Shown one piece after another: positions 8,717 through 17,281 of a stretch of DNA of 64,000 bases. Position numbers and translations under genes: made by a program. The DNA comes from Chitinophagaceae bacterium (GTDB taxonomy: Bacteria > Bacteroidota > Bacteroidia > Chitinophagales > Chitinophagaceae). A model generated the notes under the pieces. It was given only the letters and a program-made list of their open reading frames with translations, did not search any database and was not told the DNA's origin. The DNA lies in NCBI GenBank assembly GCA_023251255.1, contig JAHEZD010000006.1:25158-89157 (forward strand). The letters run 5' to 3'. The stretch's first letter is position 1. Every line of letters begins with the position of its first letter.

Positions 8717-9145
8717 CTATTTTTTCTTCAGTATGGCAACTGTCAACCTACTAACACAAACTAGCCTATCCCTCCCATTATAAATTTTTACTTCCCAAAC
8801 ATGTGTGGTTGCACCAATATGCAATGGATGGCCAATGGCTGTAACAACTCCACTTTTTACGCTACGGACATGGTTGGCATTGATATCAAGCCCCACACAA
8901 ATGAATTTTTCAGGGTCAATAACCAACGCAGCCCCGACACTGCCAACAGTTTCTGCCAATGCTACACTTGCTCCTCCATGTAATAATCCATGAGGTTGGT
9001 GCGTACGATGGTCAACAGGCATGGTTGCTTTGAGATAATGGTCCCCTATTTCTATAAACTTCATTCCCAGGTGTTCACCCAAAGTGTTCCTGCTCCAATG
9101 GACAAAATCATCGATGCATATATTATTATTGAACCAAATGGCCAT
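8717..9145 (-). CDS. PaaI-type hotdog-fold thioesterase
   Basis: The 142-residue protein carries the hotdog thioesterase core, with the HGGASVALAETVGS helix motif and the preceding HRTHQPHGLLHGG stretch. The family hydrolyses acyl-CoA thioesters, for example phenylacetyl-CoA intermediates or DHNA-CoA in menaquinone synthesis. DHNA-CoA is possible here because Bacteroidota use menaquinone, but the context does not decide. Upstream in-frame TTG at 9172 falls in the terminator of the next gene, so ATG 9145 is taken. Confidence 0.85.
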   Translation of the reverse strand: MAIWFNNNICIDDFVHWSRNTLGEHLGMKFIEIGDHYLKATMPVDHRTHQPHGLLHGGASVALAETVGSVGAALVIDPEKFICVGLDINANHVRSVKSGVVTAIGHPLHIGATTHVWEVKIYNGRDRLVCVSRLTVAILKKK

Positions 9146-9170
9146 TGCCGCATTATAAATTCTATTGAAC

Positions 9171-9193
9171 AAAAAACCCTGCGGATGCAGGGT
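9171..9193 (-). terminator. Terminator of the DUF6089 gene
   Basis: ACCCTGC and GCAGGGT form a 7-bp stem around a 4-nt loop. Read on the minus strand, six T follow. It lies 8 bp after the stop of the minus-strand gene ending at 9201. Confidence 0.85.
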
Positions 9194-9200
9194 CTATATT

Positions 9201-10109
9201 TTAAAGTACAGAGCGTGGATTTCTAACCCTTCCTCCACCACCGCCACCGCGGCTTCCGCCACCGCCACCACCATAAAATCCAAGCGGTCCACCCCAATCA
9301 AGGTTGGAAAGTTTGTAGGTCAGTTTCAATTGGAAGGAATAAAACAGGTCCTTACTTTTTGGATTGCCCCTTGGTAAAACTGGCCCTGGATGCTGATTGC
9401 TATAAGGTGCTTCGTCGCCCCTAAATGATAAAAATGAACTGTAGGCATTTCCTTCTGCAGCAAATACTGCAGGGTCCACGTAGGTTGTACTTACATCATC
9501 CAAATAATCAGTGAAGGTTTTACGGATAAATACTTCGGCACCTATTGCCAAATCATCATTCAAGTCATACCTAACACCACCACCAAAACCAATATTTAGC
9601 TGGGTAAGGGCATAAGGTTTCCTATCTGGATAGGAAGCCAGGCCTTGGCCTTCGGTTCCCCATTTTTGCAAATACTGTTTTTCGCCGAACCTATCAACTG
9701 TGTAAGGATTAAAATGGAATAAGCCCGGGCCAGCAAATATGTAAGGAGTAAAAGAATATTCTTCCGCAGTGTTCAAGAAATCATATTCTGCTGCTGCACT
9801 TACTTCCCATATAAAACTTTTGAAATTCAGGTTCCTTTCCTGGAATTGCTTCTGCTTATTGTCCTTATCATCCCCAGAAATACCTAGAAAAGAAAGGTTC
9901 AAACGCAACCTCATTTTTTCCATAATATCATAACTACCACCCAATGTCAAGGCGGGGGAAACCTGTTTTAGAATGGGTGCTCCCTGCACTAGGTCACCAT
10001 AGTAGGCACTGCCACCCAATGCACCGGATACTTTTACCCTTTGCGCAAAAGAGGAAGTGGAAATTACAGAAACCGCTATAATAAGAAAATAGTGTAAAAT
10101 CTTCTTCAT
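9201..10109 (-). CDS. DUF6089-type outer-membrane beta-barrel protein
   Basis: The 302-residue protein has a signal peptide ending in SSFAQ (about residue 22), then beta-strands with regular aromatic residues. The DUF6089 hallmark GGSAYYGDL occurs at about residues 32-40. The last 30 residues are unusual: FYGGGGGGSRGGGGGGR, a basic glycine-rich tail after the last predicted strand. The family is common in Bacteroidota and its role is unknown; a surface location is inferred. Confidence 0.8.
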   Translation of the reverse strand: MKKILHYFLIIAVSVISTSSFAQRVKVSGALGGSAYYGDLVQGAPILKQVSPALTLGGSYDIMEKMRLRLNLSFLGISGDDKDNKQKQFQERNLNFKSFIWEVSAAAEYDFLNTAEEYSFTPYIFAGPGLFHFNPYTVDRFGEKQYLQKWGTEGQGLASYPDRKPYALTQLNIGFGGGVRYDLNDDLAIGAEVFIRKTFTDYLDDVSTTYVDPAVFAAEGNAYSSFLSFRGDEAPYSNQHPGPVLPRGNPKSKDLFYSFQLKLTYKLSNLDWGGPLGFYGGGGGGSRGGGGGGRVRNPRSVL

Positions 10110-10200
10110 ACTTATATCGAATTGTGGTAAAAATAAAATTTACTGCAAAATAAGGCAATTGCGGCAATATTTTAAACAACAAGACTATATAAATCGCTGC

Positions 10201-10238
10201 TTTATAAAAAATAAAAGCTACCCACAGGTGTGGATAGC
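10201..10238 (-). terminator. Terminator of uxaC
   Basis: The arms 10217-10226 and 10229-10238 pair with one G-U, and a T-rich run follows on the minus strand (10216 to 10201). It lies just after the uxaC stop and closes the galacturonate gene block. Confidence 0.8.
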
Positions 10239-10261
10239 CCATATTTCATTTTTTTTATTTT

Positions 10262-11701
10262 TTATGCAGGCACTGCAATTGCCTTTTTGATACCCTCCTG
10301 TTGCAAACCAAAATACTGCTGGGCATTGTGGAAACAAATGTCCTTGATAATTTTACCGACCCACACAATGTCATTGGGCAGCTCACCATTTTCAATTTCC
10401 TCACCAAACAAATTACAAAGCAGCCTCCTGAAATACTCATGGCGTGGGAAGGACATGAAACTTCTGCTGTCAGTCAGCATACCAACAAATTTACTTAACA
10501 AGCCCATGTTGCTCAAGGCATTCATTTGCTTTACCATACCATCCTTTTGATCGAGGAACCACCAGCCACTGCCCCATTGGATTTTCCCGGCCACGCTTCC
10601 ATCATTGAAGTTACCGATCATGGTAGCCATTAGTTCATTATCGGCTGGGTTTAAATTATAAAGAATGGTCTTGGCCAATTTATCTTCTGAGTCAAGTTTG
10701 CCCAAGAAACTGGCCAATGCTTTTCCTTGGGAGAAATCACCAATGGAATCCCAACCAGTATCAGGGCCCAAAGTCCGCAGCATTCTGGTATTGTTGTTAC
10801 GCAATGCGCCTAGGTGGAACTGTTGCACCCAGCCTTTCTCCCAGTCCCATTCTGCAAAATGCAGGAGCATTGCAGACTTAAAATGACGCTGTTCCACATC
10901 ATTCAACGATTTGCCCAAATGGATCTTATTGAAGATGGATTCTATTTCCGTTCCAGTGAAGTCCTCTGCGTAAATCTCTTCGAGCCCATGATCGCTTACA
11001 CCACACCCCATGGATGCAAAAAAATCATGCCGGTTCTGCAAGGCATACAGGAAATCATCAAAAGAAGAGATATTGATATTGCTTGCGCTTTCCAGCTTCT
11101 TAATATAGGAGTTGAATTTTTCAGGATCTGCAACGTCCATTGCCTTATCAGGACGGAAGGCTGGCAGGATCGGAATTTCAAAACCTTCTTCGCGCAACTG
11201 TGCATGGTATTCAAGGTCATCTGTGGGGTCATCTGTTGTACAAACTGTATGAACGTTCATTTTCCGCAACAAATTCCTTACGCTATAGTCAGGGGTCTTC
11301 AGTTTTGCTGAACATTCCTCATAAATCTTCCTGGCTGTACTGGGATCCAAGATTTCATGTACATCAAAATAACGTTGGAGTTCTAAATGCGTCCAATGGT
11401 ATAGTGGGTTACGCAAGGTATATGGAACGGTAGCAGACCATTGCCTAAACTTCTCCCAGTCACTTGCATCACCTGTGCAGAAATTTTCATTTACACCATT
11501 GGTACGCATGGCCCGCCATTTATAATGGTCACCATACAGCCATATCTGGGTAAGGTTCTCAAAATTCTTATCTTCTGCAATTTGCTGTTGTGGCAAATGG
11601 CAGTGATAATCTATAATTGGCATGTCCTTCGCATACTCGTGAAACAACTTTTGTGCTGTCTTCGTATTCAGCAAAAAGTTCTCGTCCAGAAATTTTTTCA
11701 T
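10262..11701 (-). CDS. uxaC: Glucuronate/galacturonate isomerase
   Basis: The 479-residue enzyme converts D-galacturonate to tagaturonate (or glucuronate to fructuronate). It belongs to the amidohydrolase-like uronate isomerase family. The metal-site motif DYHCHL is at about residues 32-37, and the WHLGALRNNN-like region (here QFHLGALRNNN) and GTGWFxD-like GSGWWFLDQKD segment are clear. The length fits the family (about 470). It is the last gene of the pectin block and is preceded by a 190-bp gap that may hold its own promoter. Confidence 0.95.
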   Translation of the reverse strand: MKKFLDENFLLNTKTAQKLFHEYAKDMPIIDYHCHLPQQQIAEDKNFENLTQIWLYGDHYKWRAMRTNGVNENFCTGDASDWEKFRQWSATVPYTLRNPLYHWTHLELQRYFDVHEILDPSTARKIYEECSAKLKTPDYSVRNLLRKMNVHTVCTTDDPTDDLEYHAQLREEGFEIPILPAFRPDKAMDVADPEKFNSYIKKLESASNINISSFDDFLYALQNRHDFFASMGCGVSDHGLEEIYAEDFTGTEIESIFNKIHLGKSLNDVEQRHFKSAMLLHFAEWDWEKGWVQQFHLGALRNNNTRMLRTLGPDTGWDSIGDFSQGKALASFLGKLDSEDKLAKTILYNLNPADNELMATMIGNFNDGSVAGKIQWGSGWWFLDQKDGMVKQMNALSNMGLLSKFVGMLTDSRSFMSFPRHEYFRRLLCNLFGEEIENGELPNDIVWVGKIIKDICFHNAQQYFGLQQEGIKKAIAVPA

Positions 11702-11790
11702 GTTACCTGCTTTTGTTGTTGAAGCAAAGGGCTCATTCTATGCTCCTAATATTTTTATTGCTATTATTTTAAAAATAATAAATCGAAAGA

Positions 11791-11804
11791 ATCGGTTACC
11801 GTAG
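11791..11804. promoter_or_regulatory. Possible operator upstream of uxaC
   Basis: CGGTTACCG (11793-11801) is a perfect 9-bp palindrome about 90 bp before the uxaC start. Its central pattern resembles LacI-family half-sites. It differs from the dyad before the LacI gene itself, so the assignment is weak. Confidence 0.25.
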
Positions 11805-11891
11805 CTATAGTATGTTCCAACGGAAATCGATTCCAACCCCCTGCTCCTTATAAACTAACCCCTCTTTTCCATGGTATGAAATCATCCTGGT

Positions 11892-13493
11892 TCAGCAATA
11901 CTGCTTTGGGAATGACTTCCCCACTTGCAGCTTGATGCAGTACTCCAAAATATCTTCCCCCATTTGTTCAATTGTTTTTTTCCCGTCTATGACATCGCCT
12001 GTATTGATATCAATAATATCACCCATTCTTTTTGTCAACGAAGAATTGGTGGATACTTTAATTACCGGGCAAACAGGATTGCCTGTAGGTGTTCCCAAAC
12101 CTGTTGTAAATAGAATAAGTGTTGCCCCACTCGCAGCCTTACCGGTTGTGGCTTCCACATCGTTACCTGGTGTGCAAACCAGGTTCAGGCCCGGTTTGGT
12201 TGCGGGTTCCGTATAATCCAATACATCCTCAACTGGGGAGGTTCCGCCTTTCTTTGCCGCACCATTGCTTTTGATGGCATCCGTAATCAAGCCATCTTTT
12301 ATATTGCCCGGGCTTGGGTTCATGTGGAAACCGGAACCAACGCGTTCAGCGGAATCACTGTAAGCTTTCATCAGGCTCATGAACTTCCTCGCATTGGGTT
12401 CTTCCTTTGTTCTATCAATTAAGTCCTGTTCTGCGCCGCACAATTCCGGAAATTCTGCCAATAAAACCGTACCACCCAAGGCCACCAATAAATCACTGGT
12501 GTACCCAACGGCAGGATTTGCAGAAATACCACTGAACCCATCGCTACCACCACATTTTACACCCAATACCAACTTATCAATTGGAGCTGGTTTACGTTCT
12601 TCTTTATTGATTTCCACCAAGCCCAGAAATGTTTTTTTAATGGCTTCGGATATTAGCGATTCCTCACTTTGTGATTGCTGCTGCTCAAAGATGAACATGG
12701 GCTTATCAAAGTCAGGATTGCGTTCCTTCAAATCATTCAAGAAATCCTGTGTCTGCAAATTCTGGCAACCCAAACTCAATACTGTAACGCCAGCAACATT
12801 GGGATGGTCAGCATAAGCAGCCAGCAATTTGCTCAATACTGCAGCATCCTGCCGTATGCCACCACAGCCTCCTTGATGGTTCAAGAACTTGATCCCATCA
12901 ACATTTTTAAAGGGGCGGCTGGTATTATTTAATAGGGCCGATTCAGCAGATAAATCAAGGTTATTGATGTCTTCGCCCTTTTGATAGGCTTCCAGCAAAT
13001 GATGCGTATAGCTTTTATATTTGGCCGTTACAGCATATCCCAATTCATTGTGCATTGCTTCACGGATAACATCCAAATTCCTGTTCTCACAAAAAACAGT
13101 TGGAACAAACAGCCAGTAATTGGCTGTCCCAACCCTTCCATCCTTTCTATGGTACCCATTGAATGTTCTACCAGCAAATTTTGATACATCCGGTGCATGC
13201 CATTCATAATGGTAGGGACGAAATTCATAAGGTTCGGCAGCATGTTTCAAATTATCTGTACTCATTCTCATCCCTTTTAGAACAAGGTGCTGAATTTTGC
13301 CAACGAGTACGCCATACATGATTACTTCTTCACCAGCATTCATATCGCTGATGTAGAATTTATGTTTTGCCGGAATATCTTCTTGTAACGTAAATACTTC
13401 GCCATTGTATTCCACAGTTTCACCTTTTGCTAGGTTCTGCAAGGCTACAATTACATTGTCTTTTGGATTTACTTTTAATACTTTATTGCCCAC
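11892..13493 (-). CDS. uxaA: Altronate dehydratase
   Basis: The 533-residue enzyme dehydrates D-altronate to 2-keto-3-deoxygluconate. It has the usual two parts: an N-terminal SAF domain (about 1-100) and the C-terminal UxaA domain with NHQGGCGG (about residue 205) and KCGGSDGFSG (about 310). The start codon is GTG (13493). It lies 155 bp downstream of uxaB and is part of the galacturonate branch. Confidence 0.95.
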   Translation of the reverse strand: MGNKVLKVNPKDNVIVALQNLAKGETVEYNGEVFTLQEDIPAKHKFYISDMNAGEEVIMYGVLVGKIQHLVLKGMRMSTDNLKHAAEPYEFRPYHYEWHAPDVSKFAGRTFNGYHRKDGRVGTANYWLFVPTVFCENRNLDVIREAMHNELGYAVTAKYKSYTHHLLEAYQKGEDINNLDLSAESALLNNTSRPFKNVDGIKFLNHQGGCGGIRQDAAVLSKLLAAYADHPNVAGVTVLSLGCQNLQTQDFLNDLKERNPDFDKPMFIFEQQQSQSEESLISEAIKKTFLGLVEINKEERKPAPIDKLVLGVKCGGSDGFSGISANPAVGYTSDLLVALGGTVLLAEFPELCGAEQDLIDRTKEEPNARKFMSLMKAYSDSAERVGSGFHMNPSPGNIKDGLITDAIKSNGAAKKGGTSPVEDVLDYTEPATKPGLNLVCTPGNDVEATTGKAASGATLILFTTGLGTPTGNPVCPVIKVSTNSSLTKRMGDIIDINTGDVIDGKKTIEQMGEDILEYCIKLQVGKSFPKQYC

Positions 13494-13648
13494 GGTTCTT
13501 TGTTAATGCTTTTATTCGTTATTGTTTAGCTGCTATGCACATACCAAATCATATTATGCCAGATAGATGTGCAACGCAACTGAAGCTTACTATTTATTCT
13601 ACAGTTTAATCCATACCATTATACTTCCATGAGTACGAATCAAATATG

Positions 13649-15181
13649 CTAAACACCCACTTCTTCTTTGTTCTTTTCCAAATCATTCAAGGTATCCAAA
13701 AACCTGCCTTGTTGGAACAGCAGCAAGTAATCATTTACAGCGTCTTTAAATCCATTCAAAGCAGTCAAATCAGTTCCCCACAACTCCGCATTGCCCAATG
13801 TTTTCATTACAACATCCGATGGACTATTATCGCTCCACAATTCATAAAAATAAGGAGCAGCTTCATCATTGATATGGTACGTAACACTATTACGTTTACC
13901 ATAGTATTTGCCATCATTCAATACCTCGCCTTTCATGAAAAGGATATAAGCCGCAAAACCAATGGCCATATACTTTGGTACTGAATCAAAGCGCTTATAA
14001 TGTTCCTTTATTAAAGGCAGGTTACGCATTTTCATCTTGCCAGTGAAGTTCATGGTGATACTTATCCAACGATGGTCGATGTTTGGATTACGGAAACGGT
14101 CAATCACTCCTTTTGCAAAATCATACGCTTGCAACCTTGTGATTTCAAGGCTCTCTATGCAAGGTGAGATTTCGTGTGTCATTAAATCGTGCAGGTACAA
14201 ACTGAATGTTTTATCTGCCATTGCATCCTTCACTGTATCGAAACCTGCAAGAAAAGCAAGGCCACAACTGAATGTATGTGTGCCATTGAGCAGGCGCAAT
14301 TTCAGTTCACGGAACTTATTGATGTTGGGGGCAATGATAACGCCCTCATCCACTTTACTGAACGATAAAATCTCCTTGCTCTTCGCATTGGAAGTCTCTA
14401 TTGCCCAAAGGCTATAGACTTCGCTCATGATCATCAAATCATCCTTGTAACCAAATGCAGCTTCGGTGGCTGTATGCTGTTCTTGGGGCATTTTACCCGG
14501 CACAATTCTGTCCACCAATGAATTGCAGAAATCATTGGCTGTGTTCAGCCAGTTGATGAAAGCCACATCAAGTTGGTTCCTCTTAGCCAGAGCCTCAACA
14601 ATGAGTTTGAGTTTGGTACCGTTATCTGTTATCAATTCAGTTGGAACAATAGTTACGCCACACTCCTTGCTGCCATTAAATGTTTCATAACGCTTGTGCA
14701 ACCAAGCCAATAATTTTCCCGGGAAAGAATTCGGAGGGGTGTTGGTTATCTTATCTTCTTCATCCAGTACAATGCCCACTTCTGTTGTGTTGGAAAGCAC
14801 CAGTTTCATTTCAGGATTGGAAGCTGTTTCCAAAATAGCTGCCCAGTTTGTTTTGGCAGAAAGTACACGGCTGATGGATGCATTGATGATATTTTCTTCA
14901 ACTAGTTTTCCATCCTTTACCCCTTTAATGCAATGCGTGAACAGGCCATCTTGTGTGGAGAATTCATCTTCCCCCCCATTGCCTGTTGACTTTACCACTA
15001 CGATCCTTCCGTTGAAAGCCCCTTGCTTGTTGGCCTTGTCAATGTAGTAATCTGGAAGGCCCCGTAGCAGAACGCCAGTACCGAACTGCAATACTTTTTC
15101 AGGTAAGGCAAAATAATTTTCAGAAGGCTTGTTCAATCCTTCTGCTTGAATGCTTGTAAGACTTTGCTTGCTCAGAATCAT
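13649..15181 (-). CDS. uxaB: Tagaturonate reductase (altronate oxidoreductase)
   Basis: The 510-residue protein of the mannitol-dehydrogenase family reduces tagaturonate to altronate with NADH. It shows the N-terminal nucleotide-binding FGTGVLLRG (about 33-41) and the LRLLNGTHT catalytic region (about 283-291). It starts 10 bp after the pectinesterase stop, so the sugar-acid enzymes are co-transcribed with the secreted pectin enzymes. Confidence 0.95.
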   Translation of the reverse strand: MILSKQSLTSIQAEGLNKPSENYFALPEKVLQFGTGVLLRGLPDYYIDKANKQGAFNGRIVVVKSTGNGGEDEFSTQDGLFTHCIKGVKDGKLVEENIINASISRVLSAKTNWAAILETASNPEMKLVLSNTTEVGIVLDEEDKITNTPPNSFPGKLLAWLHKRYETFNGSKECGVTIVPTELITDNGTKLKLIVEALAKRNQLDVAFINWLNTANDFCNSLVDRIVPGKMPQEQHTATEAAFGYKDDLMIMSEVYSLWAIETSNAKSKEILSFSKVDEGVIIAPNINKFRELKLRLLNGTHTFSCGLAFLAGFDTVKDAMADKTFSLYLHDLMTHEISPCIESLEITRLQAYDFAKGVIDRFRNPNIDHRWISITMNFTGKMKMRNLPLIKEHYKRFDSVPKYMAIGFAAYILFMKGEVLNDGKYYGKRNSVTYHINDEAAPYFYELWSDNSPSDVVMKTLGNAELWGTDLTALNGFKDAVNDYLLLFQQGRFLDTLNDLEKNKEEVGV

Positions 15182-15191
15182 CAGTTGCTCC

Positions 15192-16220
15192 TTAATCTTT
15201 TAATGGGTTCCATTTATCTTTAAAAACCCAGTTTGCGTTTATATTATTTGCATCAGGATTGCCTGCTGCTTTTTCCAAATTATTTGCGAACCATTTGTAA
15301 TCGCCACCATTTCTATGGCAATTGAAATAATAAATCCTTTCTCCCCATTGAATGGTGTTGGTTGTTGGTACCCGGTAAATAGCTTCATCTGCCATTTCCT
15401 TTGCAAACGAACAATCAATCAAATAAAACTGTGCATCCTTATGGTAACGGCCCAGTTTAAAACCACTATATCCTTCAAATGAACAGTTCTTAAGTACCGT
15501 TTTTGAATCCTCGTACTTGCTTCCATCATGCCAGATACTTGCAGGTCCTGTATGTGCAATGAACTTGCAATTCTCCGCATAGGCCCAACCACGAGGGCAA
15601 TAAAAATCAACACCGCCTTCCATTGTGCAATCCTTGAAGTAGAACATGCCCGCTTCCACATTCCAAGGACTGACAGTATCGCCACCAAAGGCTTTCAATA
15701 CGCAATTGATAACTTTCAACCTTGTGGTACTGAAAGAACGCAAAGCCATTTGGTGTCCATCCTTACGTACTTTCTTTTCATGTTTAGCAGTATCACTTGC
15801 ACAGGCAATAGTTATTTCTTTATCATTGTCAAAACCATAACTGTTGGTGATGGTCATGTTTTTCAAAGTAATGTCACTGCCTTTCAAATTAAGGGTAGCA
15901 ACGCCCCAATCGTCATTGTTGCTGCAACGCCATTCATCCCTTGCGATGGTCTGTGAAAGAACTGTTTGTTCTTTATCTTCCCCTTCCAAAATGATATTGT
16001 TCTTCTCAATAAAAACCTTCTCCTTGTAAATTCCTTTCTTGATAAAAATAGTCCTTACTGTTCCAGACTTATCACTCAAACTATTGATGGCTGCTTGAAT
16101 GGTTTTGAAATCACCTTTGCCATTCGCATCCACTATAATTCTTTGTGCATTTCCAGCAAGGGAAACAAGCAGGAACAACACTAACAAATGAACTTTTATT
16201 TTCCTTGATCTACCTTGCAC
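15192..16220 (-). CDS. Pectinesterase (CE8), secreted
   Basis: The 342-residue protein starts at GTG 16220, with a signal peptide ending near GNAQ. It has the CE8 right-handed helix with GDFKTIQAAINS (about 35-46). The aspartates of GGDTVSPW and GGVDFYCPRG lie at the catalytic positions of the family (usually QDTL and GTVDFIFG), so both motifs are variant. It removes methyl esters from homogalacturonan and so prepares the chain for the lyase and GH28 enzyme encoded beside it. Confidence 0.9.
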   Translation of the reverse strand: MQGRSRKIKVHLLVLFLLVSLAGNAQRIIVDANGKGDFKTIQAAINSLSDKSGTVRTIFIKKGIYKEKVFIEKNNIILEGEDKEQTVLSQTIARDEWRCSNNDDWGVATLNLKGSDITLKNMTITNSYGFDNDKEITIACASDTAKHEKKVRKDGHQMALRSFSTTRLKVINCVLKAFGGDTVSPWNVEAGMFYFKDCTMEGGVDFYCPRGWAYAENCKFIAHTGPASIWHDGSKYEDSKTVLKNCSFEGYSGFKLGRYHKDAQFYLIDCSFAKEMADEAIYRVPTTNTIQWGERIYYFNCHRNGGDYKWFANNLEKAAGNPDANNINANWVFKDKWNPLKD

Positions 16221-16250
16221 TTATTACTGTTTACCTGTACTATCTTATTG

Positions 16251-17279
16251 TTAACCATTTTTCTTCAACCAATTGGGATAATCTTTCTCCAGCAAATCCT
16301 TCGGCCAGGTTCCATACCAAGCATATCCAATTCTCCTTTCATGTTCAATGTCTGAAACCTTCCAACGTTTGATGCTGTCACGGCCACAAAAAAAAGGCTC
16401 ATTGGTATCTATATCATAAAACCTTGCCCAGATAACACTTGTTGCATCAGCAACAAGAACCCTGTCCTTCCCTTTAGGCATAGATGGGGCTTCAATATCC
16501 ACAAATTTGTAGCCCACAATTTTTGACTTTTCAAACCATTCAATTGCGCCGGTAATGGCTTTCTTTATTTCGACAGAAGGGTTTTCTACCTTCATCAAAA
16601 ATTTCACGATACCCACACTTTCACTTCCACTGATGGATTCCAGTTCAAATTTCCTGGCCATGGCTGGCAATAAGGTATTCTCATTATACTGGGCACACCA
16701 AGCAGTTAATTTCTTCTTTACTTTAATCTGCGTTTTTAAGATACACTGAATGCCTTTCTGAATGGCTTTCTCTGCTTTGGGTATCAACGTGGAATCTACT
16801 ACAGAAAAATCATCTGTTCTCTTTGTTACATCATACAGTACATTGAGTGCATTAATCATTGCATCATCATTGTACGTTATTTCATGCCTGTAAGAACTTA
16901 GGTCAGGGTAAAATTGGGGCCAGCCCCCATTCCTGTACTGAGCATCCAGTAAATATTTTATTCCGTGCTCGGCAGCCTTTAAATAAACTTTGTTGCCATC
17001 CTTCTTGTATTCCTTCAATAGGTAACGTATCTCTTTTGTAGTTGCTTTATTGTCTATCGTGGCATCGTTCCTGTTATGTTCATCTTTGATGGATGCTTTT
17101 TCCGCTTCTGAATAGACCCTATTGTAATCAATTGCCTTCTCTTCGTAATGTTTTGGCCAGCCACCTTCGCTTCGCTGGAACATCAACATATTATCAGCAA
17201 CCAAATCCTGTGCATAAACATTCTGCAGAACGGCTGTTCCCAGCAAATACAAACACATTATCAACTTCAATTTCCTCAT
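16251..17279 (-). CDS. pelA: Pectate lyase (PL10), secreted
   Basis: The 342-residue protein from ATG 17279 has a signal peptide ending in VYAQ. Its sequence is the alpha-toroid of PL10, with SEGGWPKHY, NGGWPQFYPD, TYNDDAMINAL and a C-terminal ERRIGYAWYGTWP that carries the family arginine. It cuts de-esterified polygalacturonate by beta-elimination and gives unsaturated ends, the substrate type of the GH105 enzyme encoded 2 bp upstream. Confidence 0.92.
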   Translation of the reverse strand: MRKLKLIMCLYLLGTAVLQNVYAQDLVADNMLMFQRSEGGWPKHYEEKAIDYNRVYSEAEKASIKDEHNRNDATIDNKATTKEIRYLLKEYKKDGNKVYLKAAEHGIKYLLDAQYRNGGWPQFYPDLSSYRHEITYNDDAMINALNVLYDVTKRTDDFSVVDSTLIPKAEKAIQKGIQCILKTQIKVKKKLTAWCAQYNENTLLPAMARKFELESISGSESVGIVKFLMKVENPSVEIKKAITGAIEWFEKSKIVGYKFVDIEAPSMPKGKDRVLVADATSVIWARFYDIDTNEPFFCGRDSIKRWKVSDIEHERRIGYAWYGTWPKDLLEKDYPNWLKKNG

Positions 17280-17281
17280 CA

